In this document: piece by piece, positions 19,626-30,792 of the stretch | Numbering within the stretch: the stretch's first letter is position 1 | Layout: every line of letters starts with the position of its first letter | Source of the DNA: Acidobacteriaceae bacterium | GTDB taxonomy: Bacteria > Acidobacteriota > Terriglobia > Terriglobales > Acidobacteriaceae | Direction: 5' to 3' | Assembly (NCBI GenBank): GCA_027452245.1 | Contig: DAIDGW010000049.1 | Location: 48,289 to 112,288, forward strand | DNA length: 64,000 nt | Translations under genes and position numbers: made by a program | Notes under the pieces: model-generated | Database searches by the model: none | What the model was told of the DNA's origin: nothing | What the model saw: only the letters and a program-made list of their open reading frames with translations

Positions 19626-19975
19626 AAGCGCTCTTCCAAAGCTTCCACGGAAGTGAAGGTCAAATCTTTGGTGAAGCATGACGTGCTGCCCTCGTGGCAG
19701 ATGCGGCCATCGCCTCGTACTCGCACGCGCAGCAGCAAGGTGTCGCAATCGCAATCGGTCGTGACCGAAATGATCTGGGCAAAGTTGCCGGAGGTTTCCC
19801 CCTTGGTCCAAAGCTCATTGCGGGTGCGGCTGAAAAAGGTGGCGCGGCCGGTGCGCAGAGTTTTTCCCAGCGCTTCGCGGTTCATGAACCCCAGCATGAG
19901 AACCGCCCCCGAGTCGGCGTCCTGAAGAACTGCGGGCAAGAGGCCGTTCAGCTTGTCAAAATCGAGGTCGACCAT
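19622..19975 (-). CDS. hisI: HisI, phosphoribosyl-AMP cyclohydrolase (no HisE domain)
   Basis: A 117-residue zinc enzyme that opens the adenine ring of phosphoribosyl-AMP. The metal and magnesium sites lie in [16 protein letters not shown] and [12 protein letters not shown]. The protein ends directly after this domain, so the phosphoribosyl-ATP pyrophosphatase (HisE) is missing here and from the whole operon. It is the first structural gene after the attenuator, with AAGGAG 8-9 nt before the ATG. Confidence 0.95.
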   Translation of the reverse strand: MVDLDFDKLNGLLPAVLQDADSGAVLMLGFMNREALGKTLRTGRATFFSRTRNELWTKGETSGNFAQIISVTTDCDCDTLLLRVRVRGDGRICHEGSTSCFTKDLTFTSVEALEERL

Positions 19976-20000
19976 CGTGTGCTCCTTCCGGTTGTCGCAA

Positions 20001-20039
20001 AAAACAAAAAACCCGCTGCGCTTTTCGCGTCAGCGGGTT
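20001..20039 (-). terminator. his attenuator: intrinsic terminator hairpin
   Basis: On the minus strand the arms AACCCGCTG (20031-20039) and CAGCGGGTT (20010-20018) pair perfectly. Inside them CGC and GCG extend the stem around a GAAAA loop with one bulged A. The RNA continues with a U-rich run interrupted by one G. It lies between the his leader peptide and hisI, so it stops transcription before the structural genes unless the antiterminator forms. Confidence 0.9.
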
Positions 20040-20132
20040 CAACCTTGAATGATTGCTAAATTCTCTAGGTGAAGACCTCCGCTGACACGTGGGCCACGTG
20101 ATGATGATGGTGACGATGGCTCTGTGACAGCG
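20026..20132 (-). promoter_or_regulatory. his leader RNA: antiterminator and pause segments
   Basis: Three pairings can be drawn on the minus-strand RNA. Segment 1 (20124-20132, CGCUGUCAC) pairs with segment 2 (20080-20088, GUGUCAGCG) with one mismatch, bracketing most of the His codons. Segment 2 (20079-20089, CGUGUCAGCGG) pairs with segment 3 (20026-20036, CCGCUGACGCG) over 11 bp with one G-U pair; this blocks the terminator's 5' arm. Segment 3 with segment 4 is the terminator. CACGTG also occurs twice (20086-20091, 20095-20100) and can form an extra hairpin over the His codons. This is the standard logic of ribosome-mediated attenuation; the regulation itself is inferred. Confidence 0.82.
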
Positions 20133-20139
20133 AAGTCAT
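20065..20139 (-). CDS. hisL: his operon leader peptide (seven histidines)
   Basis: A 24-codon open frame, ATG at 20139 and TAG at 20065-20067, too short for most gene finders. Residues 8, 10-14 and 17 are histidine, including five in a row. The ribosome would stall here when charged tRNA-His is scarce. The frame ends within segment 2-3 spacing, so a ribosome reaching the stop would cover segment 2 and let the terminator form. No Shine-Dalgarno sequence precedes the ATG; the promoter -10 box ends only 9 nt before it, so translation probably starts on a nearly leaderless RNA. Confidence 0.9.
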   Translation of the reverse strand: MTSLSQSHRHHHHHVAHVSAEVFT

Positions 20140-20148
20140 TTCGTAATC

Positions 20149-20177
20149 AATATAGGGGAGAGCAGGAAAAGCGTCAA
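20149..20177 (-). promoter_or_regulatory. his operon promoter (sigma-70 type)
   Basis: On the minus strand -35 TTGACG (20172-20177) and -10 TATATT (20149-20154) are separated by exactly 17 nt. Transcription should begin at about 20141-20142, only 2-3 nt before the leader-peptide ATG. Confidence 0.87.
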
Positions 20178-20362
20178 GGAATTGTGCGAGGCATTGGAAG
20201 CTCCATTAACTTTCGCGAATGCATGGCAAGCAGATCCCTCGAATTGCACTGTGAATTCGCCAGCGAATCGTCCTGCTTTGCTGACGACGGATAGCATCGG
20301 AAGACACGGTACCAAGACGGTGACTGCAAGAGGCTCAGGAGCCGCGGATTCCGCTATTTTTA

Positions 20363-20371
20363 TGCTATAAT
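20363..20371 (+). promoter_or_regulatory. gyrA promoter, extended -10
   Basis: TGCTATAAT at 20363-20371 is a perfect extended -10 element (TGnTATAAT). No good -35 hexamer is present at the expected distance. It lies about 120 bp before the gyrA ATG and is divergent from the his promoter. The gyrB promoter has the same build. Confidence 0.72.
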
Positions 20372-20492
20372 CGACAAAGCTTCGAGATCATTTAAGTTGC
20401 TTACAATTCAATCAGTTAGCGATTCCCAGCCCTAGCAAAATGTCGGTCTCGAATTCCAGGTCAAAGCTAACAACTGAAGGCTGAAAAATCGA

Positions 20493-23171
20493 ATGGCAGA
20501 CGATCAGAATCCTGAGCTCCCCTTAACACCGCCCGCCGGCGATGGCGGTAGCGGTCCCGGCGCGCTGAACATTCAACCGGTCAACATCGAAGAGGAGATG
20601 CGGCGGTCGTATCTCGACTACTCGATGTCGGTGATTATCGGCCGCGCGCTGCCCGACGTGAAAGACGGATTGAAGCCGGTGCATCGGCGGATTCTCTACA
20701 CCATGCAGCAGATGGGCCTGCAGCCCAACCGCGCCACGCGCAAATGCGCGCGCATCGTCGGAGACGTGATGGGCAAGTACCATCCCCACGGCAATCTCGC
20801 GGTGTATGACGCACTGGTGCGCCTCGCGCAGCCGTGGAGCATGCGGTATCCGTTGATTTTTGGGCAGGGAAATTTCGGCTCAGTCGATGGAGATCCGCCG
20901 GCGGCCGATCGTTACACCGAGGCCAAGCTGGCGCAGGTTTCAACCGCTCTGCTCGAAGACCTCGACAAAGATACAGTTGACTTCCACCCAAACTACGACG
21001 GCAGCGAAGTCGAGCCCGACGTTCTGCCGACCCGCATCCCGAACCTGCTGATCAATGGATCGGACGGCATCGCGGTGGGCATGGCGACGAAGATTCCGCC
21101 GCACAATCTCACCGAGATCGTCGATGCCACCATCACGCTGATCAATAATCCCAACGCACAGCTCGCGGAAGTCCTGAAATACGTGCAGGGACCGGATTTC
21201 CCGACCGCCGGAATTATTCACGGACGCGCCGGAATTTTCGAAGCCTACAAAACCGGGCGCGGCCGTTTCATGATGCGAGCTAAGGCGGCGATCGAAGCTC
21301 TGAACAAGGATCGGCAGTCGATCATCGTCACCGAAATTCCGTACCAGGTAAACAAGGCTGTCCTGATCAAGCGCATCGCGCAACTGGTCAACGACAAAGA
21401 TATCGAAGACATTTCCGACGTGCGCGACGAGAGCGATCGCGACGGCATGCGCATCGTGATCGAACTCAAGCGCGGCGCCGAAGCGCAGATCGTGCTCAAC
21501 CAACTTTTCAAGCACACGCAGATGCAGGACAGTTTCTCGATGATCCTGCTCGCGGTAGTGAACGGCCAGCCGCGGGAAATGGGCCTGATCGAAACGATCC
21601 GGCATTTCATCGATCACCGTGTCGATGTGGTGCGCCGGCGGACTTCCTACCTGCTGGCGAAAGCGCGCGAGCGGGAACACATTCTCGAAGGCTACGGCAC
21701 GGCGCTCGACCATCTCGACAACGTGATTGCGATTATCCGCGGCAGCGCCAATCGCGCCGACGCACGCGAAAATTTGGTGCTCTACTTCGGCGGCAAGAAG
21801 ATCGACATCAATACCACCGGACGCGCGCCGAAGCTGAATCCGGAAAAGCCGTTTACCGCCAGGCAGGCCGACGCGATCCTCGAACTGCAATTGCACCGAT
21901 TGACTAAGCTTTCTATCGATGAGATCGCCAACGAGTTGAAGCAGGTGCGCGAGAACATCGCGGAGTACGAATCCATCCTGAGCTCTGAGAAGAAGCTGCG
22001 CAGCGTCATTATCAAAGAGCTCGAAGAAGTAAAGAAGCTCTACGGCGACGAGCGGCGCACGCGGATCGAAGACGAAGCCGCGGAACTCGTACTGGAAGAC
22101 CTGATTGCCGATGAGCAGGTCGCCGTGACGGTTAGCCACTCCGGCTACATGAAGCGGACACCGATCTCCACCTACCGCATGCAGCGGCGCGGCGGCACCG
22201 GACGCACCGGCATGAAGACCCGCGACGAAGATTTCGTCGAGCATCTGTTCATCGCATCGACGCACTCGTACATCCTGATCTTTACCAACACGGGTCGTGT
22301 CTACTGGCTGAAGGTGTACGAGATTCCAGACGTCAGCGCGGCGGGGAAAGGCAAGCACATCGGCAACCTTGTATCGCTGCAGCCCGGCGAGACGGTGCGC
22401 TCGATGCTGGCAGTGCGCAGTCTGGAAGATCCGACCAAGTTCATCTTCTTCGCCACGCGCAACGGTACGGTGAAGAAGACAGAGTTGAAAGATTTCTCCA
22501 ACGTGCTGTCGCGCGGCATCATCGCAATCGGCATCGAGCAGGGAGACGAACTGGTCGGCACAACGTTGACCGACGGCAACCAGATCATCTTCCTCGCATC
22601 GCACGAAGGGAAGGCGATCCGCTTCGACGAAACGGTGGTTCGCTCCATGGGACGTCCGGCGTACGGCGTCCGCGGCATGAGCCTCGAAGAGAAGGATTAC
22701 ATCGTCGGCATGGCGACGACTCCCAAGGACGCGAAGAAGGCCGAAGAGGCGCTGGAAAATGCCAAGGCCAAAGCCGGAGTACCCGAAGCCACTGCAACCG
22801 ACGAAATCGTTCCCGTGCTGGGTTCGCTGATTCTCTCGGTTACCGAGAATGGATTCGGCAAGCGCACTGCAGCCGATGAATACCGGTTGCAGAATCGTGG
22901 CGGCTCGGGCGTCATCAACGTGAAGACGACAGAACGCACCGGCAAGGTGGTCGGAATCGCGCAGGTCAACGAAAACTCTCAGGTCATGCTGATCAGCCAG
23001 TACGGCAAGATCATCCGCATGGACTCGACGACTATCCGCGAATCCGGACGCATCGCGCAGGGCGTGCGCCTGCTCCACATGGAGCCCGGCGATCGCGTCG
23101 CTGCGGCCGTCGTGATCGCTCCGGAAGAAGAAGCGAATGGCAACAGCGGCAACGGCACGCTGATTCAGTAA
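20493..23171 (+). CDS. gyrA: DNA gyrase subunit A
   Basis: An 892-residue GyrA, the DNA-breaking and wrapping subunit of gyrase. An N-terminal extension of about 19 residues relative to E. coli places the catalytic tyrosine at Y141 (RYTEAKL). The quinolone region reads [11 protein letters not shown]101 and L102 stand where E. coli has D82 and S83, while the aspartate equivalent to D87 is kept (D106). The C-terminal wrapping domain has a GyrA box, QRRGGTG, with T where R or K is usual. The box marks it as gyrase rather than topoisomerase IV. A strong terminator follows, and gyrB converges on it. Confidence 0.96.
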   Translation: MADDQNPELPLTPPAGDGGSGPGALNIQPVNIEEEMRRSYLDYSMSVIIGRALPDVKDGLKPVHRRILYTMQQMGLQPNRATRKCARIVGDVMGKYHPHGNLAVYDALVRLAQPWSMRYPLIFGQGNFGSVDGDPPAADRYTEAKLAQVSTALLEDLDKDTVDFHPNYDGSEVEPDVLPTRIPNLLINGSDGIAVGMATKIPPHNLTEIVDATITLINNPNAQLAEVLKYVQGPDFPTAGIIHGRAGIFEAYKTGRGRFMMRAKAAIEALNKDRQSIIVTEIPYQVNKAVLIKRIAQLVNDKDIEDISDVRDESDRDGMRIVIELKRGAEAQIVLNQLFKHTQMQDSFSMILLAVVNGQPREMGLIETIRHFIDHRVDVVRRRTSYLLAKAREREHILEGYGTALDHLDNVIAIIRGSANRADARENLVLYFGGKKIDINTTGRAPKLNPEKPFTARQADAILELQLHRLTKLSIDEIANELKQVRENIAEYESILSSEKKLRSVIIKELEEVKKLYGDERRTRIEDEAAELVLEDLIADEQVAVTVSHSGYMKRTPISTYRMQRRGGTGRTGMKTRDEDFVEHLFIASTHSYILIFTNTGRVYWLKVYEIPDVSAAGKGKHIGNLVSLQPGETVRSMLAVRSLEDPTKFIFFATRNGTVKKTELKDFSNVLSRGIIAIGIEQGDELVGTTLTDGNQIIFLASHEGKAIRFDETVVRSMGRPAYGVRGMSLEEKDYIVGMATTPKDAKKAEEALENAKAKAGVPEATATDEIVPVLGSLILSVTENGFGKRTAADEYRLQNRGGSGVINVKTTERTGKVVGIAQVNENSQVMLISQYGKIIRMDSTTIRESGRIAQGVRLLHMEPGDRVAAAVVIAPEEEANGNSGNGTLIQ

Positions 23172-23178
23172 TTGGAGT

Positions 23179-23220
23179 ACGAGCAGGCGCGGGCGACTTT
23201 CGTCCGCGCCTGCTCGTTTT
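23179..23220 (+). terminator. Intrinsic terminator of gyrA
   Basis: A perfect 14-bp stem (ACGAGCAGGCGCGG at 23179-23192, CCGCGCCTGCTCGT at 23204-23217) with an 11-nt loop is followed by TTT. It lies 8 bp after the gyrA stop and serves the plus strand only; the minus side has no T-run. Confidence 0.9.
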
Positions 23221-23317
23221 CAGTGGGTCGTAGCTCGGTCGAGGGACGGCGAGGGGGAAGGAAAGAACCCGGCCAATCCCCAAGGTACGAAGCGAGGAGA
23301 TCTGGCCGAGTCGATGA

Positions 23318-26023
<2,706 letters not shown>

Positions 26024-26094
26024 TTAAGCCGATCCGAAAACCAGTTCAAGTTATTGATATTAAAAATACTTAGGGTCTATTCACGACTGTAAAA

Positions 26095-26103
26095 ATTATA
26101 CCA
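26095..26103 (-). promoter_or_regulatory. gyrB promoter, extended -10
   Basis: The minus strand reads TGGTATAAT, a perfect extended -10, about 165 bp before the gyrB start. No convincing -35 box is seen 17 nt upstream. The arrangement mirrors the gyrA promoter and may reflect common control, for example by DNA supercoiling; that is inference. Confidence 0.65.
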
Positions 26104-26387
26104 TGAGCAGGGTGGCCTCGGGTACTCTAATGGACTGGAATCGGCGGAGTAAATGTCGTGGATTGTATGGGCTAGCAGGACGTCTCGACGCTACGCAACC
26201 GGGGTAGTCCTGAGCGAGGGTTATCCTGTTGAAGCACGCAGCCTGCTGTCGTGTCATCCCCACGTTAACTCATTATAGCCATTGATTCCCAGCGGACAGC
26301 TCAGTGCAATCCGAGATGCCCTCAGGTCATGGCCCGATCAACTACAATAGGCACTCCTGATAACATAATGGCGGGGTTCTACAACGT
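26104..26387. other. Intergenic region without recognised feature
   Basis: About 280 bp between the gyrB promoter and hpnH. No tRNA, open frame with coding character or strong terminator was seen. A CATAAT at 26364-26369 could be a weak -10 box for hpnH, but no -35 partner was found. Confidence 0.4.
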
Positions 26388-27515
26388 ATGGCTGTTCCCG
26401 TGTCGCAGATGTGGACTGTCAGTAGCTACGTGCTCCGGCAAAAGCTCGCCGGACGCAAGCAGTATCCGCTCGTGCTTATGCTCGAGCCGTTGTTCCGCTG
26501 CAACCTCGCCTGCGCCGGATGCGGCAAGATCCAATATCCCGCCCACATCCTGAAGAAGAACCTCAGCCCCGAAGAGTGCTTCCGCGCCGTCGATGAGTGC
26601 GGCGCGCCCATGGTGTCGATCCCCGGCGGCGAACCGTTGATGCATCCGCAGATCGCCGAGATCGTGGAAGGCCTGGTCGCGCGCAAGAAATACATTTATC
26701 TCTGCACCAACGCATTGCTGCTGAAAGAAAAGCTCGACCAGTTCCAGCCCAGCAAGTATCTGACCTTCAGTGTGCACCTCGACGGCAACCGCGAAGAGCA
26801 CGACCTGGCCGTCTGCCGCGAAGGCGGATACGACATCGCTGTCGATGCCATCAAAGAAGCGCTGCATCGCGGATTCCGGGTGACCACGAATACGACCCTG
26901 TTCGACGGAGCCGATCCCAAGTCGGTCCGCCAGTTCTTCGACGAGATGATGGAGCTTGGTCTCGAAGGCATGATGCTCTCGCCGGGATATTCCTACGACA
27001 AGGCTCCCGACCAGAAGCACTTTCTCGGCCGCGCCCGCACCCGCCGCATGTTCCGCGCGATCCTCTCAAACCGCAACAGGAATTGGCGCTTCAACCTGTC
27101 GCCGCTCTTTCTCGAATTCCTGATGGGCAGGCGGACCTTCCCCTGCACTCCGTGGGGTATGCCAACCTACAATATTTTCGGATGGCAGAAGCCCTGCTAC
27201 CTGCTGCAGGACGGCTACGCCGAAACTTTTGCCGAGCTGATGGGCACGACCGCGTGGCAGAACTACGGCACGGAATCCGGAAATCCGGCATGCGCGAATT
27301 GCATGGTGCATAGCGGATACGAAGCGTCGGCGGTGAATGCGACCTTCAGCTCGCTGAGTGGATTTTTGGCGACCGTGAAGGCGACGTTGTCGACTCGCTA
27401 TGAAGATCCCGACGCGTTGCGCCTTCTGGACGAGCCGATCACGCCCGTGAATCCCCTGGTGCAGATCAATTCAGCCGCCGATCCCTCCACCAAGCTGCAG
27501 GAGACGCAAGTCTAA
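26388..27515 (+). CDS. hpnH: HpnH, adenosyl-hopene transferase (radical SAM)
   Basis: HpnH (375 residues) is a B12-independent radical SAM enzyme that adds an adenosyl radical to diploptene, the first step to side-chain-extended hopanoids. The iron-sulfur motif is C38, C42, C45 in [12 protein letters not shown], followed by the SAM loop [12 protein letters not shown]. The C-terminal part ([35 protein letters not shown]) is diagnostic of HpnH. It implies a hopanoid-producing organism. No shc, hpnG or hpnO lies in the window. The next gene is an unknown small protein. Confidence 0.95.
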   Translation: MAVPVSQMWTVSSYVLRQKLAGRKQYPLVLMLEPLFRCNLACAGCGKIQYPAHILKKNLSPEECFRAVDECGAPMVSIPGGEPLMHPQIAEIVEGLVARKKYIYLCTNALLLKEKLDQFQPSKYLTFSVHLDGNREEHDLAVCREGGYDIAVDAIKEALHRGFRVTTNTTLFDGADPKSVRQFFDEMMELGLEGMMLSPGYSYDKAPDQKHFLGRARTRRMFRAILSNRNRNWRFNLSPLFLEFLMGRRTFPCTPWGMPTYNIFGWQKPCYLLQDGYAETFAELMGTTAWQNYGTESGNPACANCMVHSGYEASAVNATFSSLSGFLATVKATLSTRYEDPDALRLLDEPITPVNPLVQINSAADPSTKLQETQV

Positions 27516-27590
27516 CAACCGAGCTTGGCTCGACCGGACAGCCGACGGCGCCTGTCCCCACATGGAATTTTTCCTGAGGTTAAGCACAGA

Positions 27591-28034
27591 ATGACAGGCA
27601 AAGAAGCCGGCTATAACGAACAACATCCGCCGCATGTGAACCCCGACGCGCTGGAAATTGCTCCGGGAACGGAGCGCCAGCAACTCGAGGGATGGATCCC
27701 GCAGCTCGCCTCCGACAACGAAATCCGCGAGGCGCTCGAAAAGGCGTTCGACTATCGCGGAGACATTACTATCACCCGCAAAGACGGATCGAAGATCGAA
27801 GGCTACCTCTTCGACCGCCGTACCGGAGCCACGCTGAAAGATTCGATTGTTCGGCTTTATCCGAAGACCAGCGATGCGAAGATCTCAATATCTTACGCCG
27901 ACATCGCGGCTCTCGCCTTCACCGGACGCGATACGGCCGCCGGCAAGAGCTGGGAAGCCTGGATGAAAAAATACGCCGAGAAGAAAGCCCGCGGCGAAAA
28001 AGACCTAAGTTTGTATTCCGAACCGCTGGAGTAA
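27591..28034 (+). CDS. Hypothetical protein downstream of hpnH
   Basis: A 147-residue soluble protein. The middle (FDYRGDITITRKDGSKIEGYLFDRR) looks like a small beta-barrel, SH3- or LSm-like segment, followed by LYPKTSDAKISISYADIAALAF and a lysine-rich helical tail. GAGG lies about 10 nt before the ATG. It follows hpnH by 75 bp on the same strand. I recognise no named family; a structural or regulatory role with HpnH is only a guess from position. Confidence 0.65.
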   Translation: MTGKEAGYNEQHPPHVNPDALEIAPGTERQQLEGWIPQLASDNEIREALEKAFDYRGDITITRKDGSKIEGYLFDRRTGATLKDSIVRLYPKTSDAKISISYADIAALAFTGRDTAAGKSWEAWMKKYAEKKARGEKDLSLYSEPLE

Positions 28035-28181
28035 TTTGGACCCAGCTCCCCTTTTAACGGGAGATTTCAATCAGCCCGGTCTCCACTCATCCCAAGTGAC
28101 TGAAAACACAGTGGTCGCGCCGCCGACCATGGCACACTCAGAGCCATGGCAAAATAGTATGCGGGGAGGAAATGAGGAACC

Positions 28182-28589
28182 ATGGAAGTTACAGTCGAAC
28201 ATCTGGGAGCGGTGCAGTTCGAGATTAAGGCGCGGCAGCATACGATCGTCTGCGACCAGCCGCTCGACAACGGAGGCCATGATGAAGGCATGACGCCCCC
28301 CGAGTTGTTGCTGGCCTCGCTGGCTTCCTGTGCCGGCTTTTATGCCGCCCAGTATCTGCGCAAGTTCAAGCTCGCCACCGAAGGCACGCGCGTGCGAGTT
28401 ACGGCCGAAAAGGCGAAGGATCCTGCACGCCTGGAGAATTTCCGCATCGCCATCGAAACTCCGGTGGAGTTATCGGACCAGCACCGTGATGGCGTAGAAA
28501 AAGCCGTGCACCATTGCCTGATTCACAATACGCTGCTGCATCCGCCGAAGGTTTTCATCGATATCAGGCAACTTGCCATCGCGAAGTGA
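28182..28589 (+). CDS. OsmC/Ohr-family protein
   Basis: A 135-residue protein of the OsmC family. Two conserved cysteines, C50 (LASLASCAGFYAA) and C112 (HHCLIHNTLLHPP), match the peroxidatic and resolving positions of thiol peroxidases that reduce organic hydroperoxides. It belongs to the YhfA-like or generic OsmC group rather than strict Ohr. The ribosome binding site GGAGG/GAGGAA is strong. It stands alone between hpnH genes and a convergent secreted protein. Confidence 0.85.
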   Translation: MEVTVEHLGAVQFEIKARQHTIVCDQPLDNGGHDEGMTPPELLLASLASCAGFYAAQYLRKFKLATEGTRVRVTAEKAKDPARLENFRIAIETPVELSDQHRDGVEKAVHHCLIHNTLLHPPKVFIDIRQLAIAK

Positions 28590-28592
28590 AAC

Positions 28593-29243
28593 TCATTTCT
28601 TTGGCGGAGCGTGTGTGCGTCCTTCGAAGTTAAGCCCGTTTATCAGGCCCGTGACTTCGTCTTCCGTCCCACCGATAAATGTGAAGGAAATAGCATAGCC
28701 CCGCTCCAGCATGACTAACGTTGACTGGTGCATCAGTCGCGTTCCCACGTTCTTCTGAAAATCTTCGCGTGGCACAGGCTTCCCGTCGATTTGAAGCTCA
28801 TACGGTCCTTCGCTGACTTCGAATCCCTGGGATTTGGTGACTTCTTCAATCGGCCCAAAATACTGCACCGCTTCCTTTAATCCCGGATAGGCACTGGACG
28901 GTTCGGCGGCGATCAGGATGGAGGAATTAACGTCTTCTGCCCGTGCGTCAGGAGGACGAGAGAACGCAGCGAGAAGAACCCGGCCGCCATTCTGCGAAGC
29001 AGGCTGGCCCTCGTCGTTCTGATTCATCTCGTCGGTGCGCAGCACCCATCCGGGCGGGACTTTGCAGCTAAATCCGAGCGCCGCATTGCGATAAACCCCG
29101 TTGCTGACGGATCCAGAGCTCAGCGGACTGGCGTGAGCAGACTTCTGACCGCCTTGACCAGATATGGCAGACACTTGCAGTTGAGACGTAGCGCAGAACA
29201 GAACAAGCGCAAAGCCCAGCCGCATAAGATTGCGGTAACTCAT
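28593..29243 (-). CDS. Secreted hypothetical protein
   Basis: A 216-residue protein with an N-terminal signal peptide (LGFALVLFCATSQLQVSA). The mature part opens with GVYRNAALGFSCKVPPGWVL, a pattern found in PsbP/DcrB-like secreted folds where the protein packs a beta-sheet against helices. Its stop lies four bases from that of the convergent OsmC gene. No catalytic residues are recognisable, and function is unknown. Confidence 0.7.
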   Translation of the reverse strand: MSYRNLMRLGFALVLFCATSQLQVSAISGQGGQKSAHASPLSSGSVSNGVYRNAALGFSCKVPPGWVLRTDEMNQNDEGQPASQNGGRVLLAAFSRPPDARAEDVNSSILIAAEPSSAYPGLKEAVQYFGPIEEVTKSQGFEVSEGPYELQIDGKPVPREDFQKNVGTRLMHQSTLVMLERGYAISFTFIGGTEDEVTGLINGLNFEGRTHAPPKK

Positions 29244-29325
29244 ATCGCAATCTTACGCGAGCCGAGCCCGCTATCTAAGGAGCGCGAGGTTGAGCTGAAC
29301 CTGTAAACCTGCCAGGTTACGTCCG

Positions 29326-29745
29326 TCAAGCCGCGACCTTTTCCATCACCAGTTGCGTGCAATGCATGCAGCGGCGTGCGTCGATAGGGATCTCGCCCAT
29401 ACACTCCGGACACTTTTTGGTGGTCGGGTCCGTCGGTTTAGGTTCCTTGTGCATTTTCGCGACCAGGAAGTTGACGGGTACCACCACAAAGAAGTAAACC
29501 GCGGCTGCAATCAAAATGAACGAAATAAGAGCGTTCACGAAGTCTCCGATGGGGAACTCGGTGCCGTGAACGACGAACTTCAATTTCGAGTAGTCCGGCT
29601 TGCCCACGACCAGCGCGATCAACGGAGTCAGAAAGGCCTTGGTAAGCTCGGTGACCACCCCGCCGAATGCCGCGCCGACGACGACACCGACGGCCATGTC
29701 TACTACGTTTCCGCGCAGGATGAACTTTTTGAACCCGGATAGCAT
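29326..29745 (-). CDS. mscL: Large-conductance mechanosensitive channel MscL with C-terminal zinc ribbon
   Basis: MscL (139 residues) opens under membrane tension to release solutes in hypo-osmotic shock. The first helix (FILRGNVVDMAVGVVVGAAFGGVV) is nearly canonical, with a periplasmic loop and second helix at 70-95. Beyond the usual end, residues 112-129 carry four cysteines (CPEC and CMHC) that form a predicted zinc ribbon instead of the normal cytoplasmic helix bundle. AGGAGGTGA precedes the ATG. Confidence 0.93.
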   Translation of the reverse strand: MLSGFKKFILRGNVVDMAVGVVVGAAFGGVVTELTKAFLTPLIALVVGKPDYSKLKFVVHGTEFPIGDFVNALISFILIAAAVYFFVVVPVNFLVAKMHKEPKPTDPTTKKCPECMGEIPIDARRCMHCTQLVMEKVAA

Positions 29746-29846
29746 GAATTCACCTCCTGAACCGAACTGGCGCCCAATCTATGCCAGCCGGGATATGCAG
29801 GTCAAGCCGTACTGGCGAAGGAATGGGATAATGCGCCCTATACCGG

Positions 29847-30716
29847 CTATTTTGCCTTACCCGATGCCTTGCGCAAGTGGTGTGCCTGCTCAAATTCGTC
29901 GGCGAGTTGCCGGGTTCCCAGATTTTCGCGAATCTGGGCCAGTCGCTGTTCCAGCCGGAACAATGCATGTTCCAGATTCTTCTTGTTCGAGATCGTGATA
30001 TCGCGCCACATCGAATAAGGGCTGGCGGAGATGCGGGTCATCTCGCGGAGAGCACGGCCTCCTGCGGGAAGCAGCGGCGCCTGCTCGCCGAATTCTTCGA
30101 CCAGAGCGGCAGCAAGTGCCGTGGAAATCATCTGCGGCAAATGGCTGATCCAAGCGCAGATGCGGTCGTGCTCATCCGGCGGCACGATCGCGATGCGGGC
30201 GCCAATCTGGTCGATCCATCCGGCAAACTCGGCAGCCAATCCATGATTCACGGCCTGTCCCGGAAACGGCGTGAGGAACCATACGGCACGATGGAATAGG
30301 TCTGCGTCGGCGTACTCGACTCCACTCAGTTCCTTGCCGGCCATAGGGTGGCCAGGCAGGAAGCGATCGCCGGCTCGTTTACCGAAGACCTTCAGCGCGC
30401 GATCCATGATTACAGATTTCGTGCTGCCGACATCTGTCAGCAGACATCCGGGGGCAAGTGCCGGCCCCACGCGTTCAATCATGTCGACGATGGCCAGTAC
30501 TGGAGTGGCGAGAACCACAAGCTGGCTGCCGTGGACCGCCGCTCCCGGATCCGAACAGCCATCATCAATGGCGCCGCAATCCTTTGCCTTCTCCAGCGCC
30601 GAATCGCGATCGCAGCCCACGATACGGCCGCGGAACTTATGCTTCTTCAGCGCGAGCCCCAACGAGCCTCCCATGAGGCCGGTGCCGATAATCGTGATTT
30701 GGCGGAAAGACATCAA
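29847..30716 (-). CDS. tyrA: Prephenate dehydrogenase TyrA
   Basis: A 289-residue NAD(P)-dependent enzyme that makes 4-hydroxyphenylpyruvate for tyrosine (or arogenate to tyrosine). The nucleotide fold is IIGTGLMGGSLG (9-20), and the catalytic histidine region is LPGHPMAGKE. There is no chorismate mutase domain; a separate mutase gene lies two genes upstream. No ACT domain is visible, so feedback control may rest with DAHP synthase. It is the last gene of the aromatic block. Confidence 0.92.
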   Translation of the reverse strand: MMSFRQITIIGTGLMGGSLGLALKKHKFRGRIVGCDRDSALEKAKDCGAIDDGCSDPGAAVHGSQLVVLATPVLAIVDMIERVGPALAPGCLLTDVGSTKSVIMDRALKVFGKRAGDRFLPGHPMAGKELSGVEYADADLFHRAVWFLTPFPGQAVNHGLAAEFAGWIDQIGARIAIVPPDEHDRICAWISHLPQMISTALAAALVEEFGEQAPLLPAGGRALREMTRISASPYSMWRDITISNKKNLEHALFRLEQRLAQIRENLGTRQLADEFEQAHHLRKASGKAK

Positions 30717-30792
30717 AATTGAATTGGCGAATTGTGAAATTTAGAAACTGAGAATCGTTTTGGAATTTCTTTCAAATTACCGAATTACCCGA

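Noticed and set aside
20363..20492. Riboswitch or leader structure in the gyrA 5' region
   Set aside because: No conserved stem pattern or terminator was seen in the 120 nt between promoter and start.
20940..23078. 712-codon open frame antisense to gyrA
   Set aside because: It lies fully within gyrA, whose protein is unmistakable; the opposite-strand frame is open because of GC-rich codon bias and encodes no recognisable domain.
26104..26387. Possible tRNA or small RNA in the gyrB-hpnH gap
   Set aside because: No cloverleaf, T-loop consensus or strong hairpin with T-run could be found.
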